A stretch of DNA of 64,000 bases from Doris montereyensis. Its lineage: Eukaryota; Mollusca; Gastropoda; Nudibranchia; Dorididae. Under the pieces are notes generated by a model, which was not told where the DNA came from, made no database searches, and saw only the letters and a list, made by a program, of their open reading frames with translations. A program made the position numbers and the translations under genes. The stretch lies in contig JAXRKP010000240.1 of assembly GCA_037039925.1 (NCBI GenBank), positions 36,001 through 100,000 on the forward strand, given 5' to 3'. Below are positions 47,201 to 60,347 of this stretch, in pieces (positions within the stretch are counted from its first letter, which is position 1; every line of letters begins with the position of its first letter).

Positions 47201-48139
47201 ATAGAGTATATCGAGTTTAGACGTCGTGTATAGAGTATATCGAGTTTAGACATCGTGTATAGAGTATATCGAGTTTAGACATCGTGTATAGAGTATATCG
47301 AGTTTAGACATCGTGTATAGAGTATATCGAGTTTAGACATCGTGTATAAGTATATCGAGTTTAGACATTGTGTATAGAGTATATCGAGTTTAGACATCGT
47401 GTATAGAGTATATCGAGTTTAGACATTGTGTATAGAGTACATCGAGTTTAGACATCGTGTATAGAGTATATCGAGTTTAGACATCGTGTATAGAGTACAT
47501 CGAATTTAGACATCGTGTATAGAGTACATCGAGTTTAGACATCGTGTATAGAGTATATCGAGTTTAGACATCATGTATAGAGTACATCGACTTTAGACAT
47601 CGTGTATAGAGTATATCGAGTTTAGACATCGTGTATAGAGAGTATATCGAGTTTAGACATTGTGTATAGAGTACATCGAGTTTAGACATCGTGTATAGAG
47701 TATATCGAGTTTAGACATCGTGTATAGAGTATATCGAGTTTAGACGTTATTAATAAAGTACATTGAGTTTAGACATCGTGTATAGAGTATATCGAGTTTA
47801 GACATCGTGTATAGAGTATATCGAGTTTAGACGTCGTGTATAGAGTATATCGAGTTTAGACATCGTGTATAGAGTATATCGAGTTTAGACATCGTGTATA
47901 GAGTATATCGAGTTTAGACATCGTGTATAGAGTATATCGAGTTTAGACATCGTATATATAGAGTATATCGAGTTTAGACATTGTGTATAGAGTATATCGA
48001 GTTTAGACATCGTGTATAGAGTATATCGAGTTTAGACATTGTGTATAGAGTACATCGAGTTTAGACATCGTGTATAGAGTATATCGAGTTTAGACATTGT
48101 GTATAGAGTACATCGAGTTTAGACATCGTGTATAGAGTA
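44214..48139. repeat. 29-bp satellite, about 130 copies in three zones
   Basis: Zone 1 (to about 45310) has gagttcagatgtcgtggata with agagtaaatc, plus a 35-bp variant with a duplicated aggttc. Zone 2 (about 45310-45900) has aagttcatacgtcgtttaaa. Zone 3 (to 48139) has gagtttagacatcgtgtata with gagtatatc. Zone 3 shows higher-order structure: marker units recur 436 bp apart (46235 and 46671) and about 610-697 bp apart (47046 and 47743; 47220 and 47830). A unique insert lies at about 44262-44455. No long open frame or gene is present. Confidence 0.96.
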
Positions 48140-49935
48140 TAAAGAAAGGGTTAATCGTGTTTTAATAGAGAAAGGAAGGGCTAATCGTGTTCCAATAGAA
48201 AAAAAGGGTTAATCGTGTTTTTATAGAGAAAGAAAGGGTTAATCGTGTTTTAATAGAGAAAGAAAGGATCAATCGTGTTTCAATAGAGAAAGAAAGGGCT
48301 AATTGTGTTTTAATAGAAAAAGAAAAGGCTAATCGTGTTCCAATAGAGAAAGAAAGGGCTAATCGTGTTCCAATAGAGGAAGAAAGGGCTAATCGTGTTC
48401 CAATAGACAAAGAAAGGGCTAATCGTGTTCCAATAGAGGAAGAAATGGCTAATCGTGTTCCAATAGAGAAAGAAAGGCTAATCGTGTTCGAATAGAGAAA
48501 GAAAGGGTTAATCGTGTTCTAATAGAAAAAGAAAGGGCTAATCGTGTTCCAATAGAGAAAAAAGGGCTAATCGTGTTCCAATAGAGAAAGAAAGGGTTAA
48601 TCGTGTTCTAATAGAGAAAGAAAGGGCTAGTCGTGTTTTAATAGAGAAAGAAAGGCTAGTCTAATCGTGTTCCAATAGTGAAAGAAAGGGCTAATCGTGT
48701 TTCAATAGAGAAAGAAAGGGCTAATCGTGTTTCAATAGAGAAAGAAAGGGCTAATCGTGTTTTAATAGAGAAAGAAAGGGCTAATCGTGTTGTAATAGAG
48801 AAAGAAAGGGGTAATCGTGTTCCAATAGAGAAAGAAAGGGGTTATCGTGTTTCAATAGAGAAAGAAAAGGGCTAATCGTGTTGTAATAGAGAAAGAAAGG
48901 GCTAATCGTGTTGTAATAGAGAAAGAAAGGGCTAATCGTGTTGTAATAGAGAAAGAAAGGGCTAATCGTGTTGTAATAGAGAAAGAAAGGGCTAATAGTG
49001 TTTTAATAGAGAAAAGAAAGGGCTAATCGTGTTTCAATAGAGAAAGAAAGGGCTAATCGTGTTTCAATAGAGAAAGAAAGGGCTAATCGTGTTTTAATAG
49101 AGAAAGAAAGGGCTAATCGTGTTGTAATAGAGAAAGAAAGGGCTAATCGTGTTTCAATAGAGAAAAAAGGGCTAATCGTGTTGTAATAGAGAAAGAAAGG
49201 GCTAATCGTGTTTCAATAGAGAAAGAAAAGGCTAATCGTGTTTCAATAGAGAAAGAAAGGGCTAATCGTGTTTCAATAGAAAAGAAAGGGCTAATCGTGT
49301 TGTAATAAAAAGAAAGGGCTAATCGTGTTTTAATAGAATAGAGAAAAAAAGGCTAATCGTGTTTCAATAGAGAAAGAAAGGGCTAATCGTGTTTCAATAG
49401 AAAAGAAAAGGGCTAATCGTGTTTCAATAGAGAAAAGGCTAATCGTGTTTCAATAGAGAAAAAGAAAGGGCTAATCGTGTTGTAATAGAAAGAAAGGGCT
49501 AATCGTGTTGTAATAGAGAAAAAAGGGCTAATCGTGTTGTAATAGAGAAAGAAAGGGCTAATCGTGTTGTAATAGAGAAAGAAAAGGGCTAATCGTGTTG
49601 GAGGGCTAATCGTGTTGTAATAGAGAAAGAAAGGGCTAATCGTGTTGTAATAGAGAAAGAAAGGGCTAATCGTGTTGTAATAGAGAAAAAAGGGCTAATC
49701 GTGTTGTAATAGAGAAAGAAAGGGCTAATCGTGTTGTAATAGAGAAAGAAAAGGGCTAATCGTGCTTCAATAGAGAAAGAAAGGGGTTATCGTGTTCCAA
49801 TAGAGGAAGAAAGGGCTAATCGTGTTCCAATAGAAAAGAAAGGGGTAATCGTGTTTCAATAGAGAAAGAAAGCTAATCGTGTTTCAATAGAGAAAGAAAG
49901 GGCTAATCGTGTTTCAATAGAGAAAAGATGTGACA
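48138..49935. repeat. 30-bp minisatellite, about 60 copies
   Basis: Units carry gctaatcgtgtt, two variable bases (cc, tt, tc or gt) and aatagagaaagaaagg. It abuts the 29-bp satellite without a spacer. A plus-strand frame repeats a ten-residue pattern (ERANRVSIEK) only where no indel occurs, so coding is unlikely. Confidence 0.96.
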
Positions 49936-50599
49936 AATGGTGTTCAAATAGGAAAGTAGCAGAAAGTGACGAAGTCAGAGATTAGGTCTTCACCAAAAAA
50001 CAAAGTATATTAGCGTGTCTTCATTTGCTTTATCTGTAAATACACAAGCGCAAGCATAGCACACACCAGCATCTACACCCAAACATAGACACACACCAAA
50101 GACACACAGAATAAACACTTGACAGGTATGGATTTGATTCAAATCGGAAACGTATAGCCATGCAGGGATATGTCGATTAGATCTTTCTTTATTCATTGAA
50201 ATATTGAACAAATATTTTTGGGACAGGCGAGGAAATGTATGTGTTAATAAAAGACAAAAAACATTTTTGATAACAACTCTAAAAGGCTCTATTTCAGGTT
50301 ATATGTTTCTAAATTAAGGATAATCACTCTGGCTATTAGTTTATTGAACTGCACATGAAGTCCTGAATTCTGTTAACTTAAGTTCTGTTTTAACGTTATT
50401 AAATTATATTTTAAATATGTGCCATTCTCGTCAAAGGACATTATAAATGAATAGATTGGATTAGTTAAAGTCAGACATTTCAGTAGGCTATAACTAGTTA
50501 GATATTTTTGTTGTGTTGACAGCATGCAATCCTCTGGTAGTTTCGAGTTTGAATTCAATCTAGTAGTACTGAAATTGTTGTCTATTTCTAGTCTAGAAG
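49936..50599. other. Stretch without a recognised gene
   Basis: Unique-looking sequence between two arrays. No splice-supported exon or element was recognised. The last 100 bp grade into degenerate 54-bp units. Confidence 0.4.
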
Positions 50600-53575
50600 T
50601 CAGGATATATCTCAGAAGTGCTGAAATCACGGGGTCCCTTTGTAGTCTCGTAGTCAGGATATCTTCTAGTAGTGTCAAAATCCCATGGTCCTTTTGTAGT
50701 TTCGTAGTCTCGATTTCTTCTAGTAGTGCCAAAATCCCATGGTCCTTTTGTAGTCTCCGAAAGTGGGGATTTCTTCTAGTAGTGCCAAAATCCATGGTCC
50801 TTTTGTAGTCTCGAAGTGGGGATTTCTTCTAGTAGTGCCAAAATCCCATGGTCCTTTTGTAGTCTCGTAGTGGGGATTTCTTCTAGTAGTGTCAAAATCC
50901 ATGGTCCTTTTGTAGTTTCGAAGTGGGGATTTCTTCTAGTCGTGTCAAAATCCCATGGTCCTTTTGTAGTTTCGTAGTGGGGATTTCTTCTAGTAGTGTC
51001 AAAATCCCATGGTCCTTTTGTAGTCTCGGAAGTGGGGATTTCTTCTAGTAGTGCCAAAATCCCATGGTCCTTTTGTAGTCTCGTAGTGGGGATTTCTTCT
51101 AGTAGTGTCAAAATCCCATGGTCCTTTTGTAGTTTCGAAGTGGGGATTTCTTCTAGTCGTGCCAAAATCCCATGGTCCTTTTTGTAGTTTTCGTAGTGGG
51201 GATTTCTTCTAGTAGTGTCAAAAATCCCATGGTCCTTTTGTAGTTTCGTAGTCACGATTTCTTCTAGTAGTGTCAAAATCCATGGTCCTTTTGTAGTTTC
51301 GTAGTGGGGATTTCTTCTAGTAGTGCTAAAATCCCCATGTAGTTTCGAAGTGGGGATTTCTTCTAGTAGTGCCAAAATCCCATGGTCCCTTTGTAGTTTC
51401 GAAGTGGGGATTTCTTCTGGTAGTGCCAAAATCCCATGGTCCTTTGTAGTTTCGAAGTGGGGATTTCTTCTAGTAGTGCCAAAGTCCACATGGTCCTTTT
51501 GTAGTCTCGAAGTGGGGATTTCTTCTAGTAGTGTCAAAATCCCATGGTCCTTTTGTAGTTTCGAAGTGGGGATTTCTTCTAGTAGTGCAAAAAATCCATG
51601 GTCCTTTTGTAGTTTCGTAGTGGGATTTCTTCTAGTAGTGTCAAAATCCCATGGTCCTTTTGTAGTTTCGTAGTCGATTTCTTTAGTAGTGTCAAAATCC
51701 CATGGTCCTTTTGTAGTTTTCGTAGTGGGGATTTCTTCTAGTAGTGCTAAAATCCCATGGTCCTTTTGTAGTTTCGAAGTGGGGATTTCTTCTAGTAGTG
51801 CCAAAATCCCATGGTCCCTTTGTAGTTTCTGAAGTGGGGATTTCTTCTAGTAGTGCCAAAATCCATGGTCCCTTTGTAGTTTCGAAGTGGGGATTTCTTC
51901 TAGTAGTGTCAAAATCCCATGGTCCTTTTGTAGTTTCGAAGTGGGGATTTCTTCTAGTAGTGTCAAAATCCCATGGTCCTTTTGTAGTTTCGTAGTCACG
52001 ATTTCTTCTAGTAGTGTCAAAATCCCATTTGGTCCTTTTGTAGTTTCGTAGTGGGGATTTCTTCTAGTAGTGCCAAAATCCCATGGTCCCTTTGTAGTTT
52101 CGAAGTGGGGATTTCTTCTAGTAGTGCCAAAATCCCATGGTCCTTTTGTAGTTTCGAAGTGGGGATTTCTTCTAGTAGTGCCAAAATCCCATGGTCCTTT
52201 TGTAGTTTCGAAGTGGGGATTTCTTCTAGTAGTGTCAAAATCCCATGGTCCTTTTGTAGTTTCGTAGTGGGGATTTCTTCTAGTAGTGCCAAAATCCCAT
52301 GGTCCTTTTGTAGTTTCGTAGTCACGATTTCTTCTAGTAGTGTCAAAATCCATGGTCCTTTTTGTAGTTTCGTAGTGGGGATTTCTTCTAGTAGTGTCAA
52401 AATCCCACATGGTCCTTTTGTAGTTTCGAAGTGGGGATTTCTTCTAGTAGTGTCAAAATCCCATGGTCCTTTTGTAGTTTCGTAGTGGGGATTTCTTCTA
52501 GTAGTGTCAAAATCCCATGGTCCTTTAGTTTCAGTGGGGATTTCTTCTAGTAGTGCCAAAATCCATGGTCCCTTTGTAGTTTCAGAAGGATTTCTTCTAG
52601 TAGTGCCAAAATCCCATGGTCCTTTTGTAGTTTCGAAGTGGGGATTTCTTCTAGTAGTGCCAAAATCCCATGGTCCTTTTGTAGTTTCTTTGAAGTGGGG
52701 ATTTCTTCTAGTAGTGTCAAAATCCCATGGTCCTTTTGTAGAAGTGGGGATTTCTTCTAGTAGTGCCAAAGTCCCATGGTCCTTTTGTAGTTTCGAAGTG
52801 GGGATTTCTTTCTAGTAGTGTCAAAATCCCATGGTCCTTTTGTAGTTTCGTAGTGGGGATTTCTTCTAGTAGTGCCAAAATCCCATGGTCCCTTTGTAGT
52901 TTCGAAGTGGGGATTTCTTCTAGTAGTGTCAAAATCCCATGGTCCTTTTGTAGTTTCGTAGTGGGGATTTCTTCTAGTAGTGCCAAAATCCCATGGTCCC
53001 TTTGTAGTTTCGTAGTGGGGATTTCTTCTAGTAGTGTCAAAATCCCATGGTCCCTTTGTAGTTTCGAAGTGGGGATTTCTTCTAGTAGTGCCAAAATCCC
53101 ATGGTCCTTTTGTAGTTTCGTAGTGGGATTTCTTCTAGTAGTGTCAAAATCCCATGGTCCTTTTGTAGTTTCGGAAGTGGGGATTTCTTCTAGTAGTGCC
53201 AAAATCCCATGGTCCTTTTGTAGTTTCGAAGTGGGGATTTCTTCTAGTAGTGCTAAAATCCCATGGTCCCTTTGTAGTTTCGAAGTGGGGATTTCTTCTA
53301 GTAGTGCTAAAATCCCATGGTCCCTTTGTAGTTTCGAAGTGGGGATTTCTTCTAGTAGTGCTAAAATCCCATGGTCCTTTTGTAGTTTCGAAGTGGGGAT
53401 TTCTTCTAGTAGTGTCAAAATCCCATGGTCCCTTTGTAGTTTCGAAGTGGGGATTTCTTCTAGTAGTGCTAAAATCCCATGGTCCTTTTGTAGTTTTCGA
53501 AGTGGGGATTTCTTCTAGTAGTGCTAAAATCCCATGGTCCTTTTGTAGATTTTTCGAAGTGGGGATTTCTTCTAG
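50600..53575. repeat. 54-bp minisatellite, about 55 copies
   Basis: Units carry aaaatcccatggtccttttg, tagtttcg(a/t)agtggggattt and cttctagtagtg. As 54 is a multiple of three, both strands show long frames with an 18-residue period (for example KIPWSFCSFEVGISSSSA on the plus strand). Many one- to four-base indels between units switch the frame. I see no start or splice context that would make it a gene. Confidence 0.96.
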
Positions 53576-53629
53576 TGTTGAAGCCTGCAGGGAATATAAT
53601 GAATGTTTAATGTTTTTGACATAGTATCC

Positions 53630-54115
53630 CATACATACATATATCCCTAAATACATAGATACATACATACATACATACAAACATACGTACATACATACAT
53701 ACATACATACATACATACATACATACATACATACATACATACATACATACATACATACATACATACATACATACATACATGCATACATACATGCATACAT
53801 ATATGCATACATGCATACATGCATACATACATACATACACACATACATACGCACATACAATACATACATTTACATACATACGGACATACATACATACATG
53901 CATACACATACACACATATATACATACATACATACATACATACATACATACATACATACATACATACATACATGCATACATACATGCATACATGCATACA
54001 TACATACATACATACATATGAACATACATACATATGTATGTACGTATACATACATACATACATACATACGTATGTACATATATATATACATACATACATA
54101 CATACGTACATATTA

Positions 54116-54146
<31 letters not shown>

Positions 54147-54195
54147 CATACATACATACATACATACATACATACATACATACATACACAGACAC
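53630..54195. repeat. (CATA)n microsatellite
   Basis: CATA/TACA tetranucleotide repeats with G and C variants over about 560 bp. It starts within 60 bp of the end of the 54-bp array. Confidence 0.97.
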
Positions 54196-55254
54196 ATAGT
54201 ATGTGTGTTTTTGCGGACATCCAAGCAAATTACAACACCATTTCCTGCTTTTATTTTAAGGAGGTGGAGGTGCCTCCTGAAATGATTTTTTTGCTTTTGA
54301 GTTGAGGTTTTTGCTTTTAGTATGTACATGAGTAACTTTCAAACTATAGTCATCCTATACCATTGAAAAGTCAGTAGCGCCCTTGGTTTCCGAGGAAACG
54401 GCCGCCATCTTTGATTTTGACCCAATTTTTGAAATCCTTCTCCTCAGGTTATAAATAAAATTGCTCAAAACTTGTGCAGATCGTTTTTCTGTTCAAAAAC
54501 TAGTTTTTTTTAAAAGACGTCTGGTTTTGGATATTTCTTATTTTAAACAATTATGTTTTTTTTTGGAAAATAACATAATAGCATTTTTATTACAAAAAAA
54601 TAAAACTTATACAAAATATAACAATTTTTTTAAATGATGTCATTCCATTAACATTGACGAGAGTAGCCTGTGTGCCAAATATTATACAAATCGGTCGGTA
54701 AATGGCGGAGGAGATAGAAATTTAGTAGGAGAAAACTACATTTCGAGAAAAAAAGCGAAAACATGAAACCAAAAGAAAATAACACAAAAAAGACATTTCA
54801 GACGGGTTGCCCTTCTTGTAGCATCCCCCTTACTCTTTTGACAGTCTCTAATGTAAAGAGGATTGTAAATTTAGGTTTAGATGTGAACTATTGCGATAAC
54901 AGACGTCATAATGACCAGTTGTTCGTGGGGGGGGGGCGTTATTCCTCTATTCCTTGTAGGAGTGTTTATAGACGCATCGTCCGAACAATTGACCTCCACG
55001 TCTTGCATCACTCAACGCTGGACCAAATCGGCGCGTGGGCGTGTCGATAGACCATGAACCCAGATGTGGCGTTACACGGTGATATCTGGCCGGTTATACG
55101 GGTTTTCAGTGCCATTTTCTCAGTCACTGTTAGGGTAATTTTTACCTACCATCGCTTATAAAATATTGCGTAACAAATCAATTATACGTCATATGGACAT
55201 TTTTCTGTCATACAAAAATAAAGTTTTCAAGGCCCTTAAGGCCTATAGAGCGGA
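54196..55254. other. Stretch without a recognised gene
   Basis: A motif at 54771-54819 matches 40416-40466. There is a G9-10 run near 54929. A short frame at 54763-55050 has no domain. Nothing else is seen. Confidence 0.4.
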
Positions 55255-55505
55255 GCTTATCCCGGTTTCTATAGCGTGAAACGGAACAAGTGACAATAAT
55301 CACTTCCTGGCCAGGACGCTAGTCTGACACAGGATGTGTACTCCCAAGCTAGTGCTTGTACCCATTTGCACCTGGTTAGAGTGGAGAAAATGCGTGTTAA
55401 GTGTCTTTCCCAATGAACACAACGTAGGCCTGGCTTTTGCTAGGATTCGAACTCAGGACTTCATGATCCCCAGTCAGGCAGCCTAACTGCTCGGCCACCG
55501 ACGCT
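55255..55505 (-). mobile_element. tRNA-derived SINE, antisense
   Basis: On the minus strand the head at 55505-55435 has GGTGGCCGAGCAGTTAGG (A box) and GAGTTCGAATCCT (B box). The body then reads TTGGGAAAGACACTTAACAC and GGTGCAAATGGGTACAAGC, matching the cores at 19130 and 10985. This is the best-preserved SINE of this family here. Confidence 0.72.
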
Positions 55506-56082
55506 ACATTTCTTGCCATAAACTTGTAGACAAATGATCGTTCTACCCGAATATATAAAGAACAGAAAATTGACATTTTGGTCCCAAACTCGCCAATCCA
55601 GGTGCCCCCCCCCCCCCCGCCTTTTTTTTTAGAATAGCTTTGCCTCGACCTTGCATGCAGCATTCACAACTCCTCCCTCTACACCATTCACAAACTCTTC
55701 ACTTCACTTTACGCCATCCACAACTCCTCCTCTAATTCTATGCAATCATGAGCTAATGGAACTCAAACAGATGTGTGGTGTGTTGTAAGGCTTACCTACT
55801 TAACTGCTGCATTGCACTACAGAAACATTTTTACATGCAGTCGCCCCACGTCATATTGTCAGACTGTCGGTCTTGATTGTTTTCGGGTTCTTGTAGATCT
55901 ACTTAGCAACAAGGATAATAATAATATGTTTTTTTATATCGACGCTCATGATAGTGGGGTTCAATTGAGATGCAAGCTAGAATAATAGACACATTTGAGA
56001 AGAAATCGAAGACATATGTAGACAGCAAAATTTATATCTCCACCCCTCAACTACTCCTAAACAAAACCTCCAACGTTACTTA
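55506..56082. other. Stretch without a recognised gene
   Basis: A short tandem-like ctcctc-tctacaccattcac region lies near 55665-55730, and a C13 run near 55606. No exon was identified. Confidence 0.4.
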
Positions 56083-56307
<225 letters not shown>

Positions 56308-56310
<3 letters not shown>

Positions 56311-57146
56311 GATATTACATTTATATAGCACCTGCCATCTACCAAAGGTGCTCGATGGCGCTATACAATCAAAAGCACCACCAACAACAAAATGGAGAAA
56401 AAATGGTTGCGTTGTCAGCACCCTTATTTGAACACGAAATCCAGAAATCCAGTCATTCAAAGGCCATTTCGATGACTTCCCACGGATAAAATAACAAAAA
56501 TAAAATCTATAAGAAAAAAGCAACAATAAAAACTCTTTCTAAAATCACCCAAAACAAAACCCAACTCAGACACAAATGCATAATTTGTGTCTATCTCATA
56601 CTAGTAATCACCGAACAGTTAGATGATTTTAATAGCAATCCCTATACACATCCGATGTCGAGTAACTACCGCCTAAATACGTAGGAGCTCCGACCTAGGA
56701 AGTATAAAGAACAAAAGAGATAAGAAGGACTAAAAGAACGTGCCTACGTGACTGGATTCACTGGCCTCAGACTTCACGTCCCCAACTACAGATACAGATA
56801 AAGATGAAAAGATAAAGAAGTCCGTATCCCCGAACAAGTGCAGGCTCACAAACTGTACCTCATTTATCCCCCAGCAGGCCATTTCATTTCATTTCATTTC
56901 ATTTCATTTCATTTCATTTCTTTTCATTTCATTTCATTTCAAAGTCCTTCTCAAGTCTCGAGGAGCACATAACACACAAGCCTGTTAGTGTTAGGTTTGT
57001 CACACGAACACTCTTGACAACATCAAACGAAGAAGGGATAAAAGCTAGCAAGTGACAATCTATACTTAACTCTATGTTGTGTGGAAAACTTGACAACAAC
57101 GATAACAACAAAAAACAACAAGAACAAAAGAAAGAAAGCTACTCAC
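56308..57146. other. Intron-like stretch with a (TTTCA)n block
   Basis: Mostly the presumed first intron of the signal-peptide gene. It holds a pentanucleotide TTTCA run at 56882-56941. A minus-strand frame at 57111-56929 has no splice support. No second exon could be identified. Confidence 0.5.
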
Positions 57147-57213
57147 CTTCGACCTTTGTCGAAAGAAGAACGATGGAGATGAAGACTCCACACAGTGCAG
57201 CAAGCGACTTCAT
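57147..57213 (-). CDS. First coding exon of a secreted or membrane protein gene
   Basis: The minus strand has ATG at 57213-57211, then 22 codons plus one base, ending at a consensus donor (gtgagtag). The peptide MKSLAALCGVFISIVLLS has a basic N-region and a hydrophobic core typical of a signal peptide, with TKVEG following as a likely start of the cleaved region. A TATA box lies about 100 bp upstream. Many secreted mollusc proteins have such a short first exon. No further exon was found between here and 50 kb, so the mature product is unknown and no family can be given. Confidence 0.65.
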
Positions 57214-57310
57214 GACTACAGAGACGGACAGTTCTCCAGGTAGTCGAGTCTTTATCGTGGCAGTTTGTGCTGAGGAAAGCCCGATACTGACATAATGCGT
57301 TCACATGTTG

Positions 57311-57318
57311 TTTATATA
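57311..57318 (-). promoter_or_regulatory. TATA box of the signal-peptide gene
   Basis: TATATAAA on the minus strand, preceded by a C-containing flank. A start site about 30 bp downstream (near 57285) would give a 5' UTR of roughly 70 bp before the ATG at 57213. Confidence 0.55.
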
Positions 57319-57554
57319 GGTAGTCGTTATTTACAGATTAGGATAACAGATAAGAGAAGGAGAAGGACAGGAGGAGCGCGGGGAGAGGCAGTCATCAGCT
57401 GTCAATTTATTTGTATTTTTTTACTCAGTGGTGAAATATTACGTACTTGAAACTAAACAAACAATAAAAGTAAATATCTATACTGTGTTATACACCCTCA
57501 CGATTGAAGATATCTCCATTCAAAGTACTTCTTCTCCCGGCTTATAATACAAAT

Positions 57555-60135
57555 AACTGGACAGGGGAAAAACATTGGTGACATAAACTGACATAACAAC
57601 TGGATAGAATGAATAATATTGGTGACATAAACTGACATAACAACTGGATAGAATGAATAATATTGGTGACATAAACTGACATAACAACTGGATAGAATGA
57701 ATAATATTGGTGACATAAACTGACATAACAACTGGATATGAATGAATAATATTGGTGACATAAACTGACATAACAACTGGATAGAATGAATAATATTGGT
57801 GACATAAACTGACATAACAACTGGATAGAATGAATAATATTGGTGACATAAACTGACATAACAACTGGATAGAATGAATAATATTGGTGACATAAACTGA
57901 CATAACAACTGGATAGAATGAATAATATTGGTGACATAAACTGACATAACAACTGGATAGAATGAATAATATTGGTGACATAAACTGACATAACAACTGG
58001 ATAGAATGAATAATATTGCTGACATATACTGATATAACAACTGGATAGAATGAATAATATTGGTGACATAAACTGACATAACAATCGCATAGAATGAATA
58101 ATATTGGTGACATAAACTGACATAACAACTGGATAGAATGAATAACATTGGTGACATAAACTGACATAACAACTGGATAGAACTGACATAACAACTGGAT
58201 AGAATGAATAATATTGGTGACATAAACTGACATAACAACTGGATAGAACTGACATAACAACTGGATAGAATGAATAATATTGGTGACATAAACTGACATA
58301 ACAACTGGATAGAATGAATAACATTGGTGACATAAACTGACATAACAACTGGATAGAATGAATAATATTGGTGACATAAACTGACATAACAACTGGATAG
58401 AATGAATAATATTGGTGACATAAACTGACATAACAACTGGATAGAATGAATAATATTGGTGACATAAACTGACATAACAACTGGATAGAACTGACATAAC
58501 AACTGGATAGAATGAATAATATTGGTGACATAAACTGACATAACAACTGGATAGAATGAATAATATTGGTGACATAAACTGACATAACAACTGGATAGAA
58601 TGAATAATATTGCTGACATATACTGACATAACAACTGGATAGAAGGAATAACATTGGTGACATAAACTGACATAACAACTGGATAGAATGAATAATATTG
58701 GTGACATAAACTGACATAACAACTGGATAGAATGAATAAAAATTGGTGACATAAACTGACATAAAAACTAGACCGAATGAATAAACATTGCTGACATATA
58801 CTGCCATAATAACTGGATAGAAGGAATATCCATTGATGACATAAGCTCACATAATAATTGAACAGAACAAAAACATTCGTGACATAATCTGACATAACAA
58901 CTGGCTAGAAATTTTTTTACATTGGTGACATAAACCGACGTAATAACTGGACAGGATTAAATAAAATATTAGTGACATAAACTCACATAATAGCTAGATA
59001 CAATAAAAAAAACATTAATGGCATAAACTGACATAATAACTGGATAGAAATAAAGTAGATTAGTGATATAAACTGACATAATAACTGGATAGAAGTAAAA
59101 TAGATAAGTGACATAATCTGACAATATTTTAGATAGAAAAATAAAAAGGGACATAAACGGACATAATAACTGGATAGAATGAATAAACATTGTTGACATG
59201 AACTGACATAATAACTGGATAGGATGAATAAAAATTGTTGACATGAACTGACACCATAACTGCATGAAATGAATAAACATTGTTGACATGAACTGACACC
59301 ATAACTGTATGAAATGAATAAACATTGTTGACATGAAGTGACATAATAACTGGATAGGATGAATAAACATTGTTGACATGAACTGACATAATAACTGGAT
59401 AGGATGAATAAAAACATTGTTGACATGAACTGACACCATAACTGCATGAAATGAATAAAATTGTTGACATGAACTGACACCATAACTGTATGAAATGAAT
59501 AAACATTGTTGACATGAACTGACATAATAACTGGATAGGATGAATAAACATTGTTGACATGAACTGACATAATAACTGTATGAAATGAATAAACATTGTT
59601 GACATGAACTGACATAATAACTGGATAGGATGAATAAACATTGTTGACATGAACTGACACCATAACTGTATGAAATGAATAAACATTGTTGACATGAACT
59701 GACATAATAACTGGATAGAATGAATAAACATTGTTGACATGATCTGACACCATAACTGTATGAAATGTATAAACATTGTTGACAATAAACATTGTTGACA
59801 TGATCCATAACTGGATGAAATGTATAAACATTGTTGACACAAACTGACACCATAACTGGATAGAATGAATAAACATTGTTGACATGATCTGACACCATAA
59901 CTGTATGAAATGTATAAACATTGTTGACACAAACTGACACCATAACTGGATAGAATTAATAAACATTGTTGACATAAACTGACACCATAACTGGATAGAA
60001 TTAATAAACATTGTTGACATAAACTGACATAATAAATGGATAGAATGAATAAACATTGTTGACATAAACTGATATATTAACTGGATCATATGGAAGAAAA
60101 ACATTGCTGACATCAACCGATATAATAATTAGACA
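57555..60135. repeat. 44/45-bp minisatellite in two subfamilies, about 57 copies
   Basis: The left part (57555-58800) has a 44-bp unit with gacataaactgacataacaa and tggatagaatgaataatat. The right part (about 58800-60135) has a 45-bp unit with gttgacatgaactgacataa. Dimer-like deletions (aactggatagaactgacata) recur at 58170, 58230 and 58480. The minus strand is open in all three frames for up to 465 codons; the 44-bp half cycles with a 44-residue period and the 45-bp half with 15. It lies upstream of the signal-peptide gene promoter. Confidence 0.96.
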
Positions 60136-60144
60136 AGAATATAA

Positions 60145-60313
60145 AAGGCAGCATCTATCTAACTATCTATCTATCAGTTTATCTATCTATCAAACTATAT
60201 ATCTATCTATCTAACTATATATCTATCTATCTAACTATCTATCTATCTATCTACTATCTATATATATATATATATATTATATATATATATATCTAACTAG
60301 CTATCTATCTATA

Positions 60314-60347
<34 letters not shown>

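Noticed and set aside
44456..49935. CRISPR-like regular repeats
   Set aside because: Units follow one another head to tail with no unique spacers, and the genome is eukaryotic.
53630..54195. Telomere-like repeat
   Set aside because: The unit is CATA, not a TTAGGG-type sequence.
56929..57111. Second exon of the signal-peptide gene
   Set aside because: No acceptor in a suitable position, and the frame runs into the TTTCA microsatellite.
57498..60116. Minus-strand open frames of 267-465 codons as genes
   Set aside because: All frames of the 44/45-bp array are open; the period explains it fully.
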